Source of the DNA: Pseudomonadota bacterium
Lineage (GTDB): Bacteria; Pseudomonadota; Alphaproteobacteria; Rhizobiales; Beijerinckiaceae
Reading direction: 5' to 3'
Length of the DNA stretch: 64,000 nt
Assembly (NCBI GenBank): GCA_020161575.1
Contig: JAIUNR010000002.1
Coordinates: 248,001 to 312,000 of the forward strand
The notes beneath the pieces were generated by a model. The model was given only the letters and a program-made list of their open reading frames with translations, was not told where the DNA came from and ran no database searches. Made by a program: the position numbers and the translations under genes. The stretch's first letter is position 1. Each line of letters begins with the position of its first letter. Below are positions 55,656 through 63,300 of this stretch, in pieces.

Positions 55656-56668
55656 GCACCGCCCCCGCCGCCCGCGGGCGGCGCGGAACTAGCCAATTGC
55701 CGCTTGAGAATGCCGGCGCGGATCATGATCTCGCGCGTGCCCAGCAGCACCAGCGCGAGAATGAAGGGAAGCAGATAATAGCACAGGCGATAGACCAGAA
55801 GCGCCCCCAGCAGCGCTTCACGCGGGACGCCGGGCAATGCCAGCATCATCGTCGCCTCGAACACGCCGAGACCACCGGGCGCATGGCTCAGGATACCGAG
55901 CAGGCAGGCGAAGACATAGGCCGCGAGCATGGTGGCAAAAGGAACTTCCGCGCTTGGCGGCAACAGGACATAAAGCACCGCGGCGCCCGCGCAGACATCC
56001 GCCGCCCCGAGCGCGAGCTGCTTGAGCGTGACCCCCACGCCCGGCACGGAAAGATCCCAACCCTGGATGGCGACCCGGCCATTGCCGCGCTTGACGAGCA
56101 GGAGGTAAAACCCGACCCCGGCGAAAACGGCGAGACCGATGAGGATATTCATCGTCAGCGGCAGGCGGGTGAAGGTGGAGGCGGAAGCGGGCGCCGCGAT
56201 CAGCACCGAACCGAGAACCAGCCCCATGCCGAGCCAGAACGTGATGCCTGCGATCAGGGTCAGGCTGGCGATGACGCGGGCGCCAAGCCCCACCGAGGAG
56301 TAGATCCAGTAGCGCACGGTCGCGGCCGTCAGAAGCGGAAAACCGAGCGTGAAGCTCACCGCGTAAGAGGTGAAGGAGGCGAGCGCCGCGATCCGGTAGC
56401 GCACCTTGATCGGCGTGACCTCCTTCAGCGCCACCCAGTCATAGCCGGTCAGCATCAGATAGGAGAGCGCCGTGAAAAACAGCGCGAGGCCGATCTGCCC
56501 CCAGCTCGCACGGGCGAAAGCGGCGCGGACTTCCGAGGCTTCAAGCTCCGAGACGACAAAATAGAGCACCACGAGCGAAAGACAGAAAAGCCCGGCGCTG
56601 GCGATCGTTCCGATCAGCTTCAGGCGATGCGTCCTGGAGGCCGCGCTATCAGGATCTCTCAACGGCAC
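55652..56668 (-). CDS. YbhN/UPF0104 family membrane protein (MprF-flippase-like domain)
   Basis: A 338-residue integral membrane protein with about eight helices and the family landmarks FTSYAVSFTLGFPLLTAATVRYWIYS and LLGILSHAPGGLGVFEATMM. This is the lysylphosphatidylglycerol synthase transmembrane region (flippase-like part of MprF) without the aminoacyl-transferase domain. The substrate is unknown. Its stop overlaps the phoR start (ATGA), so they are translationally coupled; a role in phosphate-linked lipid remodelling is possible. GTG start with GGCGGGAA upstream. Confidence 0.85.
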   Translation of the reverse strand: MPLRDPDSAASRTHRLKLIGTIASAGLFCLSLVVLYFVVSELEASEVRAAFARASWGQIGLALFFTALSYLMLTGYDWVALKEVTPIKVRYRIAALASFTSYAVSFTLGFPLLTAATVRYWIYSSVGLGARVIASLTLIAGITFWLGMGLVLGSVLIAAPASASTFTRLPLTMNILIGLAVFAGVGFYLLLVKRGNGRVAIQGWDLSVPGVGVTLKQLALGAADVCAGAAVLYVLLPPSAEVPFATMLAAYVFACLLGILSHAPGGLGVFEATMMLALPGVPREALLGALLVYRLCYYLLPFILALVLLGTREIMIRAGILKRQLASSAPPAGGGGGA

Positions 56669-56828
56669 GTTCCCGCCTCACGATGCTTGCGAGGCCGGCC
56701 CCATGGCCGAGTCCAGTTCCGAATCATTCCGCCTCCGAACAGGGAGCCGCGAGGACATCACAACAGGCACCGCAGCTTTTCCGGTATGGTTCAGCCCGTG
56801 CCGGCGGTCAACCGCCCGCGAGAGCGGC

Positions 56829-57896
56829 TCACGACGCACGGCGGGAGAACCACTCGCCTGCCTCGCCCATGATGATGGCGATCCCGAGGCGGGCACCGGC
56901 CAGCATTGCGAGAAGCGCCACCGGCATGGAGAGCGCGAGGAGCGACCCCGCGCTCAGCCCCTGCCCGATCGTGCAGCCCCCCGCCAGAACACCGCCGAAC
57001 CCCATCAACGCCGCGCCGATCATGTGGCGGCGCATTTCATGATGATCGTCGAAAGCCTCCCAGCGGAACTCGCGCGCGACGAGGCTCGCCGCCATCGCGC
57101 CGACCACCACCCCGACGACGCTGGCAACACCGAAATCATGCCAGGCATCCTGCCCCGTCAACACGCCGAACAATGCCCGCGCAACAGGCGCGACAAATGT
57201 GAGGCTCTGCGGCCGCTGGTGCAGATCGAACGGATCGCTCCACCATGCGGTTGCCGCCCAGCCCAAGGCCACGACAAGGCCGAGGCCGATCCCGGCGGAG
57301 AGAAGGCGCCGCGCGCGGCGCAGACGCCGATCCGCCAGCGCGAGCGCACCCAGCCCGAGCGGTATGAGCACACCGAGAACCTGCCGCGGATCGCGCGCGA
57401 AGAGCTGTTCGATCTGTGTCGGAAAATCAGAACGGCTTGGCCCCGGCATCGGCAACGCGATGCGCTCGACAATGCCGATGCGAAACCCGGCCAGTATGCC
57501 GCGCAAGGCGGCATAGGCGACTACGCCGAAGACCATGATCACGATCAGCGCGCGCAGATCACCCGTGCCCAGCCGCACCAGCGAGCCAAAACCGCAGGTG
57601 CCCACAAAGGCCATGCCGATGCCGAACATCACGCCCCCGACCACAAGCCCCGCCAAGGGCAGGCTGGTCGGCACATAGGTCGTCCGGTCCGGATCGAGAT
57701 GCCCCGCGAGGATCAGCCCCTGGGTGAGCAGAAGCGCCACGGCCAGCGCGAGGCCGAAAACCTTGAGGCGCCGGAAATCGCGCCCCATCAGGGCGTCTTC
57801 CATGGCACCGAAGGTGCAAAGGCGTGCACGTTGCACCAGAAAGCCGACCAGAACGCCGCCAAGCAAACCTGCCAGGCCGGGGATCACGGAGGGCAT
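56829..57896 (-). CDS. YeeE/YedE (TsuA-like) sulfur-compound permease
   Basis: A 355-residue membrane protein of two repeats with the conserved cysteine motifs of thiosulfate/sulfur transporters: QRARLCTFGAMEDALMG, VGTCGFGSLVRLG and LAGGCTIGQGLSAGS. Bacillus and Spirochaeta TsuA import thiosulfate through such cysteines. It follows the BigR-like repressor gene by 7 bp (GAGG ribosome site), so it is likely induced by sulfide or polysulfide. Confidence 0.86.
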   Translation of the reverse strand: MPSVIPGLAGLLGGVLVGFLVQRARLCTFGAMEDALMGRDFRRLKVFGLALAVALLLTQGLILAGHLDPDRTTYVPTSLPLAGLVVGGVMFGIGMAFVGTCGFGSLVRLGTGDLRALIVIMVFGVVAYAALRGILAGFRIGIVERIALPMPGPSRSDFPTQIEQLFARDPRQVLGVLIPLGLGALALADRRLRRARRLLSAGIGLGLVVALGWAATAWWSDPFDLHQRPQSLTFVAPVARALFGVLTGQDAWHDFGVASVVGVVVGAMAASLVAREFRWEAFDDHHEMRRHMIGAALMGFGGVLAGGCTIGQGLSAGSLLALSMPVALLAMLAGARLGIAIIMGEAGEWFSRRAS

Positions 57897-57903
57897 CAGG
57901 GCC

Positions 57904-58284
57904 TCATTCCGCCTTCGCAGGCGGTTCGCAGAAAATGCGATAGACGGTGGAGATGACCTGCCGCACATCGTCGTTGGCGAGGCTGTAATAAATCGCCTTG
58001 CCGTCGCGGCGCGTCGTCACCAGCCCGTCGAAACGCAGCCGCGCGAGCTGCTGCGACACGGTCGGCTGACGCAGGGACAGGATATTCTCGAGATCACCGA
58101 CGGAACGTTCTTTCTCCGCCAGCAGGCAGAGCAGCAGCAGGCGGTTCTCGTGGCTGAGCGCCTTGAGGAAATCCGATGCCTTGCGCGCCTTGCGCATCAA
58201 TTGGTCGAGTTCGGGCGAAAACTCCTCGCCATCACGCAGTTCTTTTTCGAGTTCGGCTCTCAGCAACGTCATTGTTCCACTCAT
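57904..58284 (-). CDS. ArsR-family repressor, BigR/SqrR-type sulfide sensor
   Basis: A 126-residue winged-helix repressor. HENRLLLLCLLAEKERSV and LSLRQPTVSQQLARLRFDGL are the HTH, and VYRIFCEPPAK follows. Cys53 and Cys119 occupy the positions of the two cysteines that form a polysulfide bridge in BigR (Cys42/Cys108) and SqrR, here without metal-binding residues of classical ArsR. It likely represses the operon until reactive sulfur appears. Its ATG overlaps the stop of the upstream thioredoxin gene (ATGA). Confidence 0.85.
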   Translation of the reverse strand: MSGTMTLLRAELEKELRDGEEFSPELDQLMRKARKASDFLKALSHENRLLLLCLLAEKERSVGDLENILSLRQPTVSQQLARLRFDGLVTTRRDGKAIYYSLANDDVRQVISTVYRIFCEPPAKAE

Positions 58285-58670
58285 CCGCCTCCGGGCTGGC
58301 GCTTTCCTGCCTCATCGCGCGGCAATCTGGCAAGCATCGCGCCAAGGAGACCCCAGAAGGCCTCGTCATTCATATAGCCGGTGATGCGTCCGACCTCGCG
58401 TCCTTTGTCCACCAGAACGAAGGTCGGTGTATAGCGCACGGGCGGGTCGAACCGGAACTCCGCCGGTACATCGGTATCGAGGTTGATATGGCGCAGAGGC
58501 GCAAGGGCACCTTCCGCTGTCTTCGGATAGATCGGCCCGATCTCCTCGCTCCAGCGCTGGCACCAGGCGCAGCCGGCGCGCTCGAACATCACGAGCTCGG
58601 CCGCATATGCCGATATTCTCGCAGGCAGCGCGAGGAAAAGCACCGTCAGACACAGTTTCGTGAGCCGCAT
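58281..58670 (-). CDS. periplasmic thioredoxin-like protein
   Basis: A 129-residue protein with an N-terminal signal peptide (LTVLFLALPARISAYA) and a thioredoxin-like fold with FERAGCAWCQRWSEEIG (CxxC) and RYTPTFVLVDKGREVGRITGY containing the cis-Pro. It is smaller than SoxW/TlpA. The gene leads the repressor-permease run, so it may reduce or carry sulfane sulfur in the periplasm. The partner for its own reduction may be the divergent CcdA-like protein. Confidence 0.82.
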   Translation of the reverse strand: MRLTKLCLTVLFLALPARISAYAAELVMFERAGCAWCQRWSEEIGPIYPKTAEGALAPLRHINLDTDVPAEFRFDPPVRYTPTFVLVDKGREVGRITGYMNDEAFWGLLGAMLARLPRDEAGKRQPGGG

Positions 58671-58715
58671 CGAAAACCTTCAACCGGCATTGCCCAATGC
58701 CTCGCCATGGATAAT

Positions 58716-58731
58716 ATAGACGTATGCGAAT
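58716..58731. promoter_or_regulatory. candidate BigR/SqrR operator between the divergent sulfur operons
   Basis: ATAG-N8-GAAT partly matches the ATTC-N8-GAAT operator I recall for SqrR (GAAT half intact, other half 2 of 4). It lies in the AT-rich centre of the 97 bp gap, where one site could control both directions. The match is weak. Confidence 0.3.
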
Positions 58732-58767
58732 ATGTTTTCCAGCCCTCAACGCCGGAAATTACAACCG

Positions 58768-59508
58768 ATGAGCTTCGATATCGGATTATCAGGCGCGTTC
58801 GGTGCCGGAATCATCTCTTTCCTCTCGCCCTGCATCCTGCCGCTGGTGCCGCCCTATCTTGCCTATCTCGCCGGAATCGGGATGGGGGAACTGAGCAGCG
58901 CGGGCAGCGGCGATGCGATATTGCGGCGGCGGATCCTCACCCGCGCCCTCGCCTTCGTTCTCGGCTTTGCGACCGTATTCGTAGCGCTCGGCGCAAGCGC
59001 GAGCGTGATCGGGCAGGCCCTGAACCGCTATTTCGAATGGCTCGCGATCCTCGCCGGGATTCTGATCATCACGATGGGGCTGCATTTCCTCGGGGTTTTC
59101 CGCATCGCGCTGCTCTATCGCGAGGTGCGCGTGACGATCGATCGCAAGCCGGCAGGGCCCTACGGCGCCTATCTCATGGGTTTGGCTTTCGCCTTCGGCT
59201 GGACACCCTGTGTCGGTCCCGTTCTTGCCGCGATCCTGATGATCGCCAGCGCCGAGGACAGCGCGTTGCGCGGCGCGCTGCTGCTTCTTTCCTATGCGCT
59301 GGGCATCGGCATTCCTTTTCTCGCCGCGGCCTTTCTCGCCGCGCCCTTCTTGCGATTGATGGGCAGGCTGAAGGCGCATCTCGGGCTCATCGAGAAAATC
59401 ATGGGTGTGCTTCTGGTGCTCACCGGCCTTCTCTTCCTCACCGGCTCGATGCCGAAAATCGGCAACTGGCTGCTTTCCACCTTCCCGATCCTCGGCAAGA
59501 TCGGCTGA
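58768..59508 (+). CDS. CcdA-like cytochrome c biogenesis/thiol electron carrier
   Basis: A 246-residue membrane protein of the CcdA/DsbD-beta group with six helices and the two redox cysteines in FLSPCILPLVPPY and GWTPCVGPVLAA. It passes electrons from cytosolic thioredoxin to periplasmic thiol proteins. The neighbours (two periplasmic thioredoxins and a sulfide-type repressor) suggest a sulfur-oxidation or thiosulfate role rather than cytochrome c maturation. The ATG at 58768 has a weak ribosome site. Confidence 0.88.
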   Translation: MSFDIGLSGAFGAGIISFLSPCILPLVPPYLAYLAGIGMGELSSAGSGDAILRRRILTRALAFVLGFATVFVALGASASVIGQALNRYFEWLAILAGILIITMGLHFLGVFRIALLYREVRVTIDRKPAGPYGAYLMGLAFAFGWTPCVGPVLAAILMIASAEDSALRGALLLLSYALGIGIPFLAAAFLAAPFLRLMGRLKAHLGLIEKIMGVLLVLTGLLFLTGSMPKIGNWLLSTFPILGKIG

Positions 59509-59522
59509 AAAGGGAGCCTTCC

Positions 59523-60086
59523 ATGATCGACCGCAGAACGCTTTTCCTCGGCGCCGCGCTCCCGCTGGTAACGTCCGTACGATCCCTCGCCGGGACGCTT
59601 GGCGAAGACGGGCTCTACCATCAGGATTGGTTCGTCGACACTTTCCTTGATCTCGCGGAGGATGTCGCCGCCGCGACGCAAAAGGGCAAACGCTTCGCCG
59701 TGCTCTGGGGTCTCAAGGGATGCCCCGCCTGCAAGACCATGCATGAAGTGCATTTCGCCGATCCCGCCACCACCGACTACATCAGGGCGCGGTTTGATAT
59801 CGTCCATCTCAATATCCTCGGCGACAAGGAAGTCACCGATTTTGATGGCAGGAAGCGAGGGGAAAAGGCGTTTGCCGCGCATTACGCCATCCGCACCACG
59901 CCATCGATCCAGTTTTTCGGCACGAATGCCGAGGGGCTGGCGGCAAAGGAGCCGCTCAAGCGCGAAGTGGCCCGCATGCCGGGCCTGCTCGATCCCAAGG
60001 CCTTTCTGGCGATGTTCCGCTATGTCGCGGAGGAGGGCTATACGCGCGAGAGTTTCGCGGAATGGGCAAGGAAGAACGGCGCCTAG
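59523..60086 (+). CDS. exported thioredoxin-fold protein (SoxW/DsbD-gamma-like)
   Basis: A 187-residue protein with an RR-containing signal (MIDRRTLFLGAALPLVTSV, Tat-like) followed by a thioredoxin fold with LWGLKGCPACKTMHEVHF (CxxC) and IRTTPSIQFFG (cis-Pro). It resembles SoxW of sulfur-oxidation clusters. GGGAG lies 6 bp upstream of the ATG, 14 bp after the CcdA-like stop, so the pair is co-transcribed. The 3' end overlaps lptB convergently by 4 bp. Confidence 0.83.
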   Translation: MIDRRTLFLGAALPLVTSVRSLAGTLGEDGLYHQDWFVDTFLDLAEDVAAATQKGKRFAVLWGLKGCPACKTMHEVHFADPATTDYIRARFDIVHLNILGDKEVTDFDGRKRGEKAFAAHYAIRTTPSIQFFGTNAEGLAAKEPLKREVARMPGLLDPKAFLAMFRYVAEEGYTRESFAEWARKNGA

Positions 60087-60925
60087 AGCCGGAAATCCTC
60101 GCCCAGATAGAGCCGGCGGACATCGGGCGAGGCGATGATCTCCTCCGGCGAGCCTTCCATCAGCACCTCGCCGGAATGGATGATATAGGCGCGGTCGATC
60201 AGGCTGAGCGTCTCACGGACATTGTGATCCGTGATCAGCACGCCGATCCCACGTGCCTTCAGGTGCAGCACGAGATCCTGGATATCGCCGACCGCGATCG
60301 GATCGATCCCCGCGAAAGGCTCGTCGAGCAGCATGAAATTCGGTCGCCCGGCCAGCGCGCGCGCGATCTCGCAGCGCCGCCGCTCACCGCCCGACAGCGC
60401 GATGGAGGGCGATTTCCTCAGCCGCGTGATGGTGAATTCCTCAAGCAGCGCATCAAGTTCGTATTCGCGCTTCTTCCGATCGGGCTCGACCACTTCGAGC
60501 ACGGCGCGGATATTCTCCTCCACCGTCAGCCCCCGGAAAATGGACGCTTCCTGCGGCAGATAGCCGATGCCAAGCCTTGCGCGGCGATACATCGGCAATT
60601 GCGTGATATCGAACCCGTCGAGCCGAATCTGCCCGTGATCGGCCGGGACAAGGCCGGTGATCATGTAGAAGACCGTGGTCTTGCCGGCGCCGTTCGGGCC
60701 CAGCAGGCCCACGGCCTCGCCCCGCCGGACATTGAGACTCACATCCTTGACAACCTTGCGCTTGCCATAGGTCTTGCCGAGCGAATAGGCGGCGAGCACG
60801 CCCTCGCCTTCCAGAGCGGCCTCGCGGACCGCGCGGGGAAGAACAGGCTGGATCGTGCCGGCGCGCGAAGTCTCCTTCGCGGAGGGCTCCCCTTTTTTCG
60901 CTCGTCTCAGAAATGACCCCAGCAC
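60083..60925 (-). CDS. lptB: LPS export ABC transporter ATP-binding protein LptB
   Basis: A 280-residue ATPase that powers LPS extraction by LptFG. It has Walker A LLGPNGAGKTTVFYMITGL, Q loop GYLPQEASIFRGL, signature LSGGERRRCEIARA and Walker B FMLLDEPFAGIDPI. A poorly conserved N-terminal extension of about 45 residues precedes the core. GTG start. The gap from lptA is 101 bp; lptF and lptG are not in the window. Confidence 0.95.
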   Translation of the reverse strand: MLGSFLRRAKKGEPSAKETSRAGTIQPVLPRAVREAALEGEGVLAAYSLGKTYGKRKVVKDVSLNVRRGEAVGLLGPNGAGKTTVFYMITGLVPADHGQIRLDGFDITQLPMYRRARLGIGYLPQEASIFRGLTVEENIRAVLEVVEPDRKKREYELDALLEEFTITRLRKSPSIALSGGERRRCEIARALAGRPNFMLLDEPFAGIDPIAVGDIQDLVLHLKARGIGVLITDHNVRETLSLIDRAYIIHSGEVLMEGSPEEIIASPDVRRLYLGEDFRL

Positions 60926-61026
60926 GCACCGCGCTCCGAAAACCGCCCGCCCGGCCGTGCCGTCATCGGTTGTTGTATCATGTTGATCTAGCGCACAAAG
61001 CGCGCGGCGTCACGTCGTACAGATGA

Positions 61027-61680
61027 TCAGCGCGCCGGGCAATCGCCGCCCGCCTTCTTCTTATCCTCGCTGCCGGGCGTGAAGACGCCCTGGACACGCC
61101 CTTTCGCGCCGGCATCCACGGTCGCGCGGCCGGTCTTGACATCATAGACCGCGCGCTCGCCGCGCTGGACATTGTCGCAATCGGAAATCACGACATTGCC
61201 GGTGAAGGTCACGGTTTCGACTTCGGCATCATAGAGCATCGCATTGGCCGTGGCCGCCATGGTGCCGGAGGTGACACTCACGGGCCCGGAGCAATGGATC
61301 TTGCTGATTGCCGTGCCTTCACCCGCGGGGGAAGGCGCCGCGCCGGCCTTCTTCATGGCGCCGCTCGTATAGTGGAAGGTCATGGTGGGGCAGCGCAACG
61401 TGCTCTGCCCCTGCGTGGCGATAACGTCACCGGAATAAACGCCGCGATTCTCCTTGTCGAACACTTCGAGCTTGCCGGCATCGATGCGGATCGGCTCCTT
61501 CGAATTGCCTCCGAAACCGGCGAAGGGCGTTCCTTTTCCCTTCGCCTTGGCGGCAGGCGCAGCCCCCTGAGCCTGCGCGGGCGCGTGCAACCCGGTCATC
61601 GCGATGCCGGAGGCGAGAACCAGCGCGCCGAAGGTCGCGCAGAGCGTCATCGAGGGGGCGGAGAGACGCGCCATCATCAT
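61027..61680 (-). CDS. lptA: LPS transport periplasmic protein LptA
   Basis: A 217-residue periplasmic bridge protein. Signal peptide (LCATFGALVLASGIAMTGLHAPAQA, to about residue 37), then the OstA/LptA fold with PIRIDAGKLEVFDKENRGVYSGDVIATQGQSTLRCPTM and VISDCDNVQRGERAVYDVKTG. A Lys/Ala-rich linker precedes the fold. The start ATG overlaps the lptC stop (ATGA). Confidence 0.9.
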   Translation of the reverse strand: MMMARLSAPSMTLCATFGALVLASGIAMTGLHAPAQAQGAAPAAKAKGKGTPFAGFGGNSKEPIRIDAGKLEVFDKENRGVYSGDVIATQGQSTLRCPTMTFHYTSGAMKKAGAAPSPAGEGTAISKIHCSGPVSVTSGTMAATANAMLYDAEVETVTFTGNVVISDCDNVQRGERAVYDVKTGRATVDAGAKGRVQGVFTPGSEDKKKAGGDCPAR

Positions 61681-62390
61681 TCCTTTTGTTCCGGCGCGGC
61701 CGGTTCCTGAGCTTCAGCTTCCGGCACGGTGCCCTTCGCGTTCGGGTTCACGAAAACCGAACGCACGCGTCCTTCGAAAACGAGTCGCTTGCCGTTGTCG
61801 AGCAATTCCATCCGCTGGGCGCCGACATTGCCCTGCGGCATGGTGACTTCAACCGGCTTGTCCGTGGTGATCGTGCCGGCCTTGAACTCGATCCGGGCAT
61901 CCTTGAGGGTCGCGTTGAGGCCGCCATCGGTGCGGACATTCACGCCGCCATCGACCTCCAACCGCTCGATCTTGCTGTCATAGACACCCTTGGCGCCGGC
62001 AAGATCGGCCCAGCCGTCATTGCCGGTCTGCATGCGGGCGTTGAGCGTATCGAGGGAGACCGTATTGGGGGTCTTCAGATCCTGAAGCGCGCTCGTCGCG
62101 GTGAGCTCGTAGGAGCGCCCATCGCGCTTGAAACCGGAAAGGCGCGGCTTTTCCATCACCACCTTGGTGCCGGAAATCCCCACAGCTTCCACCTGGGCCT
62201 CCACGCCGCCCCAGAACCCGGAAAAGCTCCGCATCACGAGAAAGGCGACAGCCGCGAGGCTGAGCACGGGGATCGCACGCCGATAAATGCGCACGCGCCG
62301 GGAATGGCGCTGCGCCGCGCGGAAGGCCGGGTTGTCCGCCAGATGTGACGGCAATCCGTTCAGATCCATGCCTGTGCCAAGTGCCGCCAT
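61677..62390 (-). CDS. lptC: LPS export protein LptC
   Basis: A 237-residue single-pass inner-membrane protein: a cytoplasmic N-terminus, one helix (AIPVLSLAAVAFLVMRSFSGF, about 39-59) and a periplasmic LptC domain (VVMEKPRLSGFKRDGRSYEL, LDTLNARMQTGNDGWADL). It hands LPS from LptFGB to LptA. The ATG at 62390 has GAGG 7 bp upstream; the TTG at 62429 is less likely. Confidence 0.9.
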   Translation of the reverse strand: MAALGTGMDLNGLPSHLADNPAFRAAQRHSRRVRIYRRAIPVLSLAAVAFLVMRSFSGFWGGVEAQVEAVGISGTKVVMEKPRLSGFKRDGRSYELTATSALQDLKTPNTVSLDTLNARMQTGNDGWADLAGAKGVYDSKIERLEVDGGVNVRTDGGLNATLKDARIEFKAGTITTDKPVEVTMPQGNVGAQRMELLDNGKRLVFEGRVRSVFVNPNAKGTVPEAEAQEPAAPEQKE

Positions 62391-62511
62391 CGGGCCTCGA
62401 TCCTCTCCGGCGCGAGCTTCGCCGCCCAAAGCAGGCGAAGTTGTGGCCGAAGGCCGTTATGAACTGCAAGGTGCAAAGATTTAGCGAACCCTGACGCCCT
62501 GCCAAATCCTG

Positions 62512-63126
62512 TCAGCTATGCGCGAAGATATCTGCTTCCGGCCAACCGTCGAGATCAAGCTGGGCACGGGTCGGCAGAAAATCAAAGCAGGCTTGCGCGC
62601 GCGCCGTGCGGTTTTCGCGCGCGAGCATCGTGTCGAACTTCGCCTTGAGCGCATGCAAGTGCAACACATCGGAAGCGGCATAGGCGAGCTGTGCCTCGGT
62701 GAGCGTTTCGGCGGCCCAATCCGAGGATTGCTGCTGCTTCGACAGCTCCACGCCCAGCAATTCGCGGGTGATATCCTTCAGGCCATGCCGGTCCGTATAG
62801 GTTCGCGTCAAGCGCGAGGCGATCTTGGTGCAATAGACAGGCGAAGGCATCACGCCGAAGGTATGGCGCAGAACCGCCAGATCGAACCGTGCGAAATGGA
62901 AGAGCTTCAGGATCGACGAGTCCGCCAGCATCGCGACGAGATGCGGCGCCTCGCGCTGCCCCGGTGCGATCTGCACGACATCCGCCGTACCGTCCCCGGT
63001 CGAAAGCTGGACGACGCAAAGCCGGTCGCGATGCGGGATCAGGCCGAGCGTCTCGGTATCGATCGCGACGACGGAGCCGGGTGCGATGGGCTTGGCGAGG
63101 TCGCCGCGATGAAGACGGATGGTCAT
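62512..63126 (-). CDS. RNase D-like 3'-5' exonuclease (DEDDy)
   Basis: A 204-residue exonuclease domain without HRDC domains: SVVAIDTETLGLIPHRD (first D-x-E), HFARFDLAVLRHTFG (second D), and YAASDVLHLHALK (Y-x3-D). Such short RNase D-like proteins are frequent in alphaproteobacteria and may process structured RNA or DNA ends. The ATG at 63126 (MTIRLHRG) is the usual start. It is 121 bp upstream of lptC on the same strand. Confidence 0.88.
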   Translation of the reverse strand: MTIRLHRGDLAKPIAPGSVVAIDTETLGLIPHRDRLCVVQLSTGDGTADVVQIAPGQREAPHLVAMLADSSILKLFHFARFDLAVLRHTFGVMPSPVYCTKIASRLTRTYTDRHGLKDITRELLGVELSKQQQSSDWAAETLTEAQLAYAASDVLHLHALKAKFDTMLARENRTARAQACFDFLPTRAQLDLDGWPEADIFAHS

Positions 63127-63300
63127 GGCTTTGTCCGGGCTTGGAAATTCTCTCTCGGCGCGGCTGCATAAAGCAATTATCCCGAAACGCAAATCTGCCC
63201 CGTTCAGGGCCGCGCGCTTCAAAGCCGGTTTGCGCCAATGCACGGGAAATCTGCTGACTCCAACCCTATATTGGTGTCAAACGAAACCAGCGAGGCCCAA

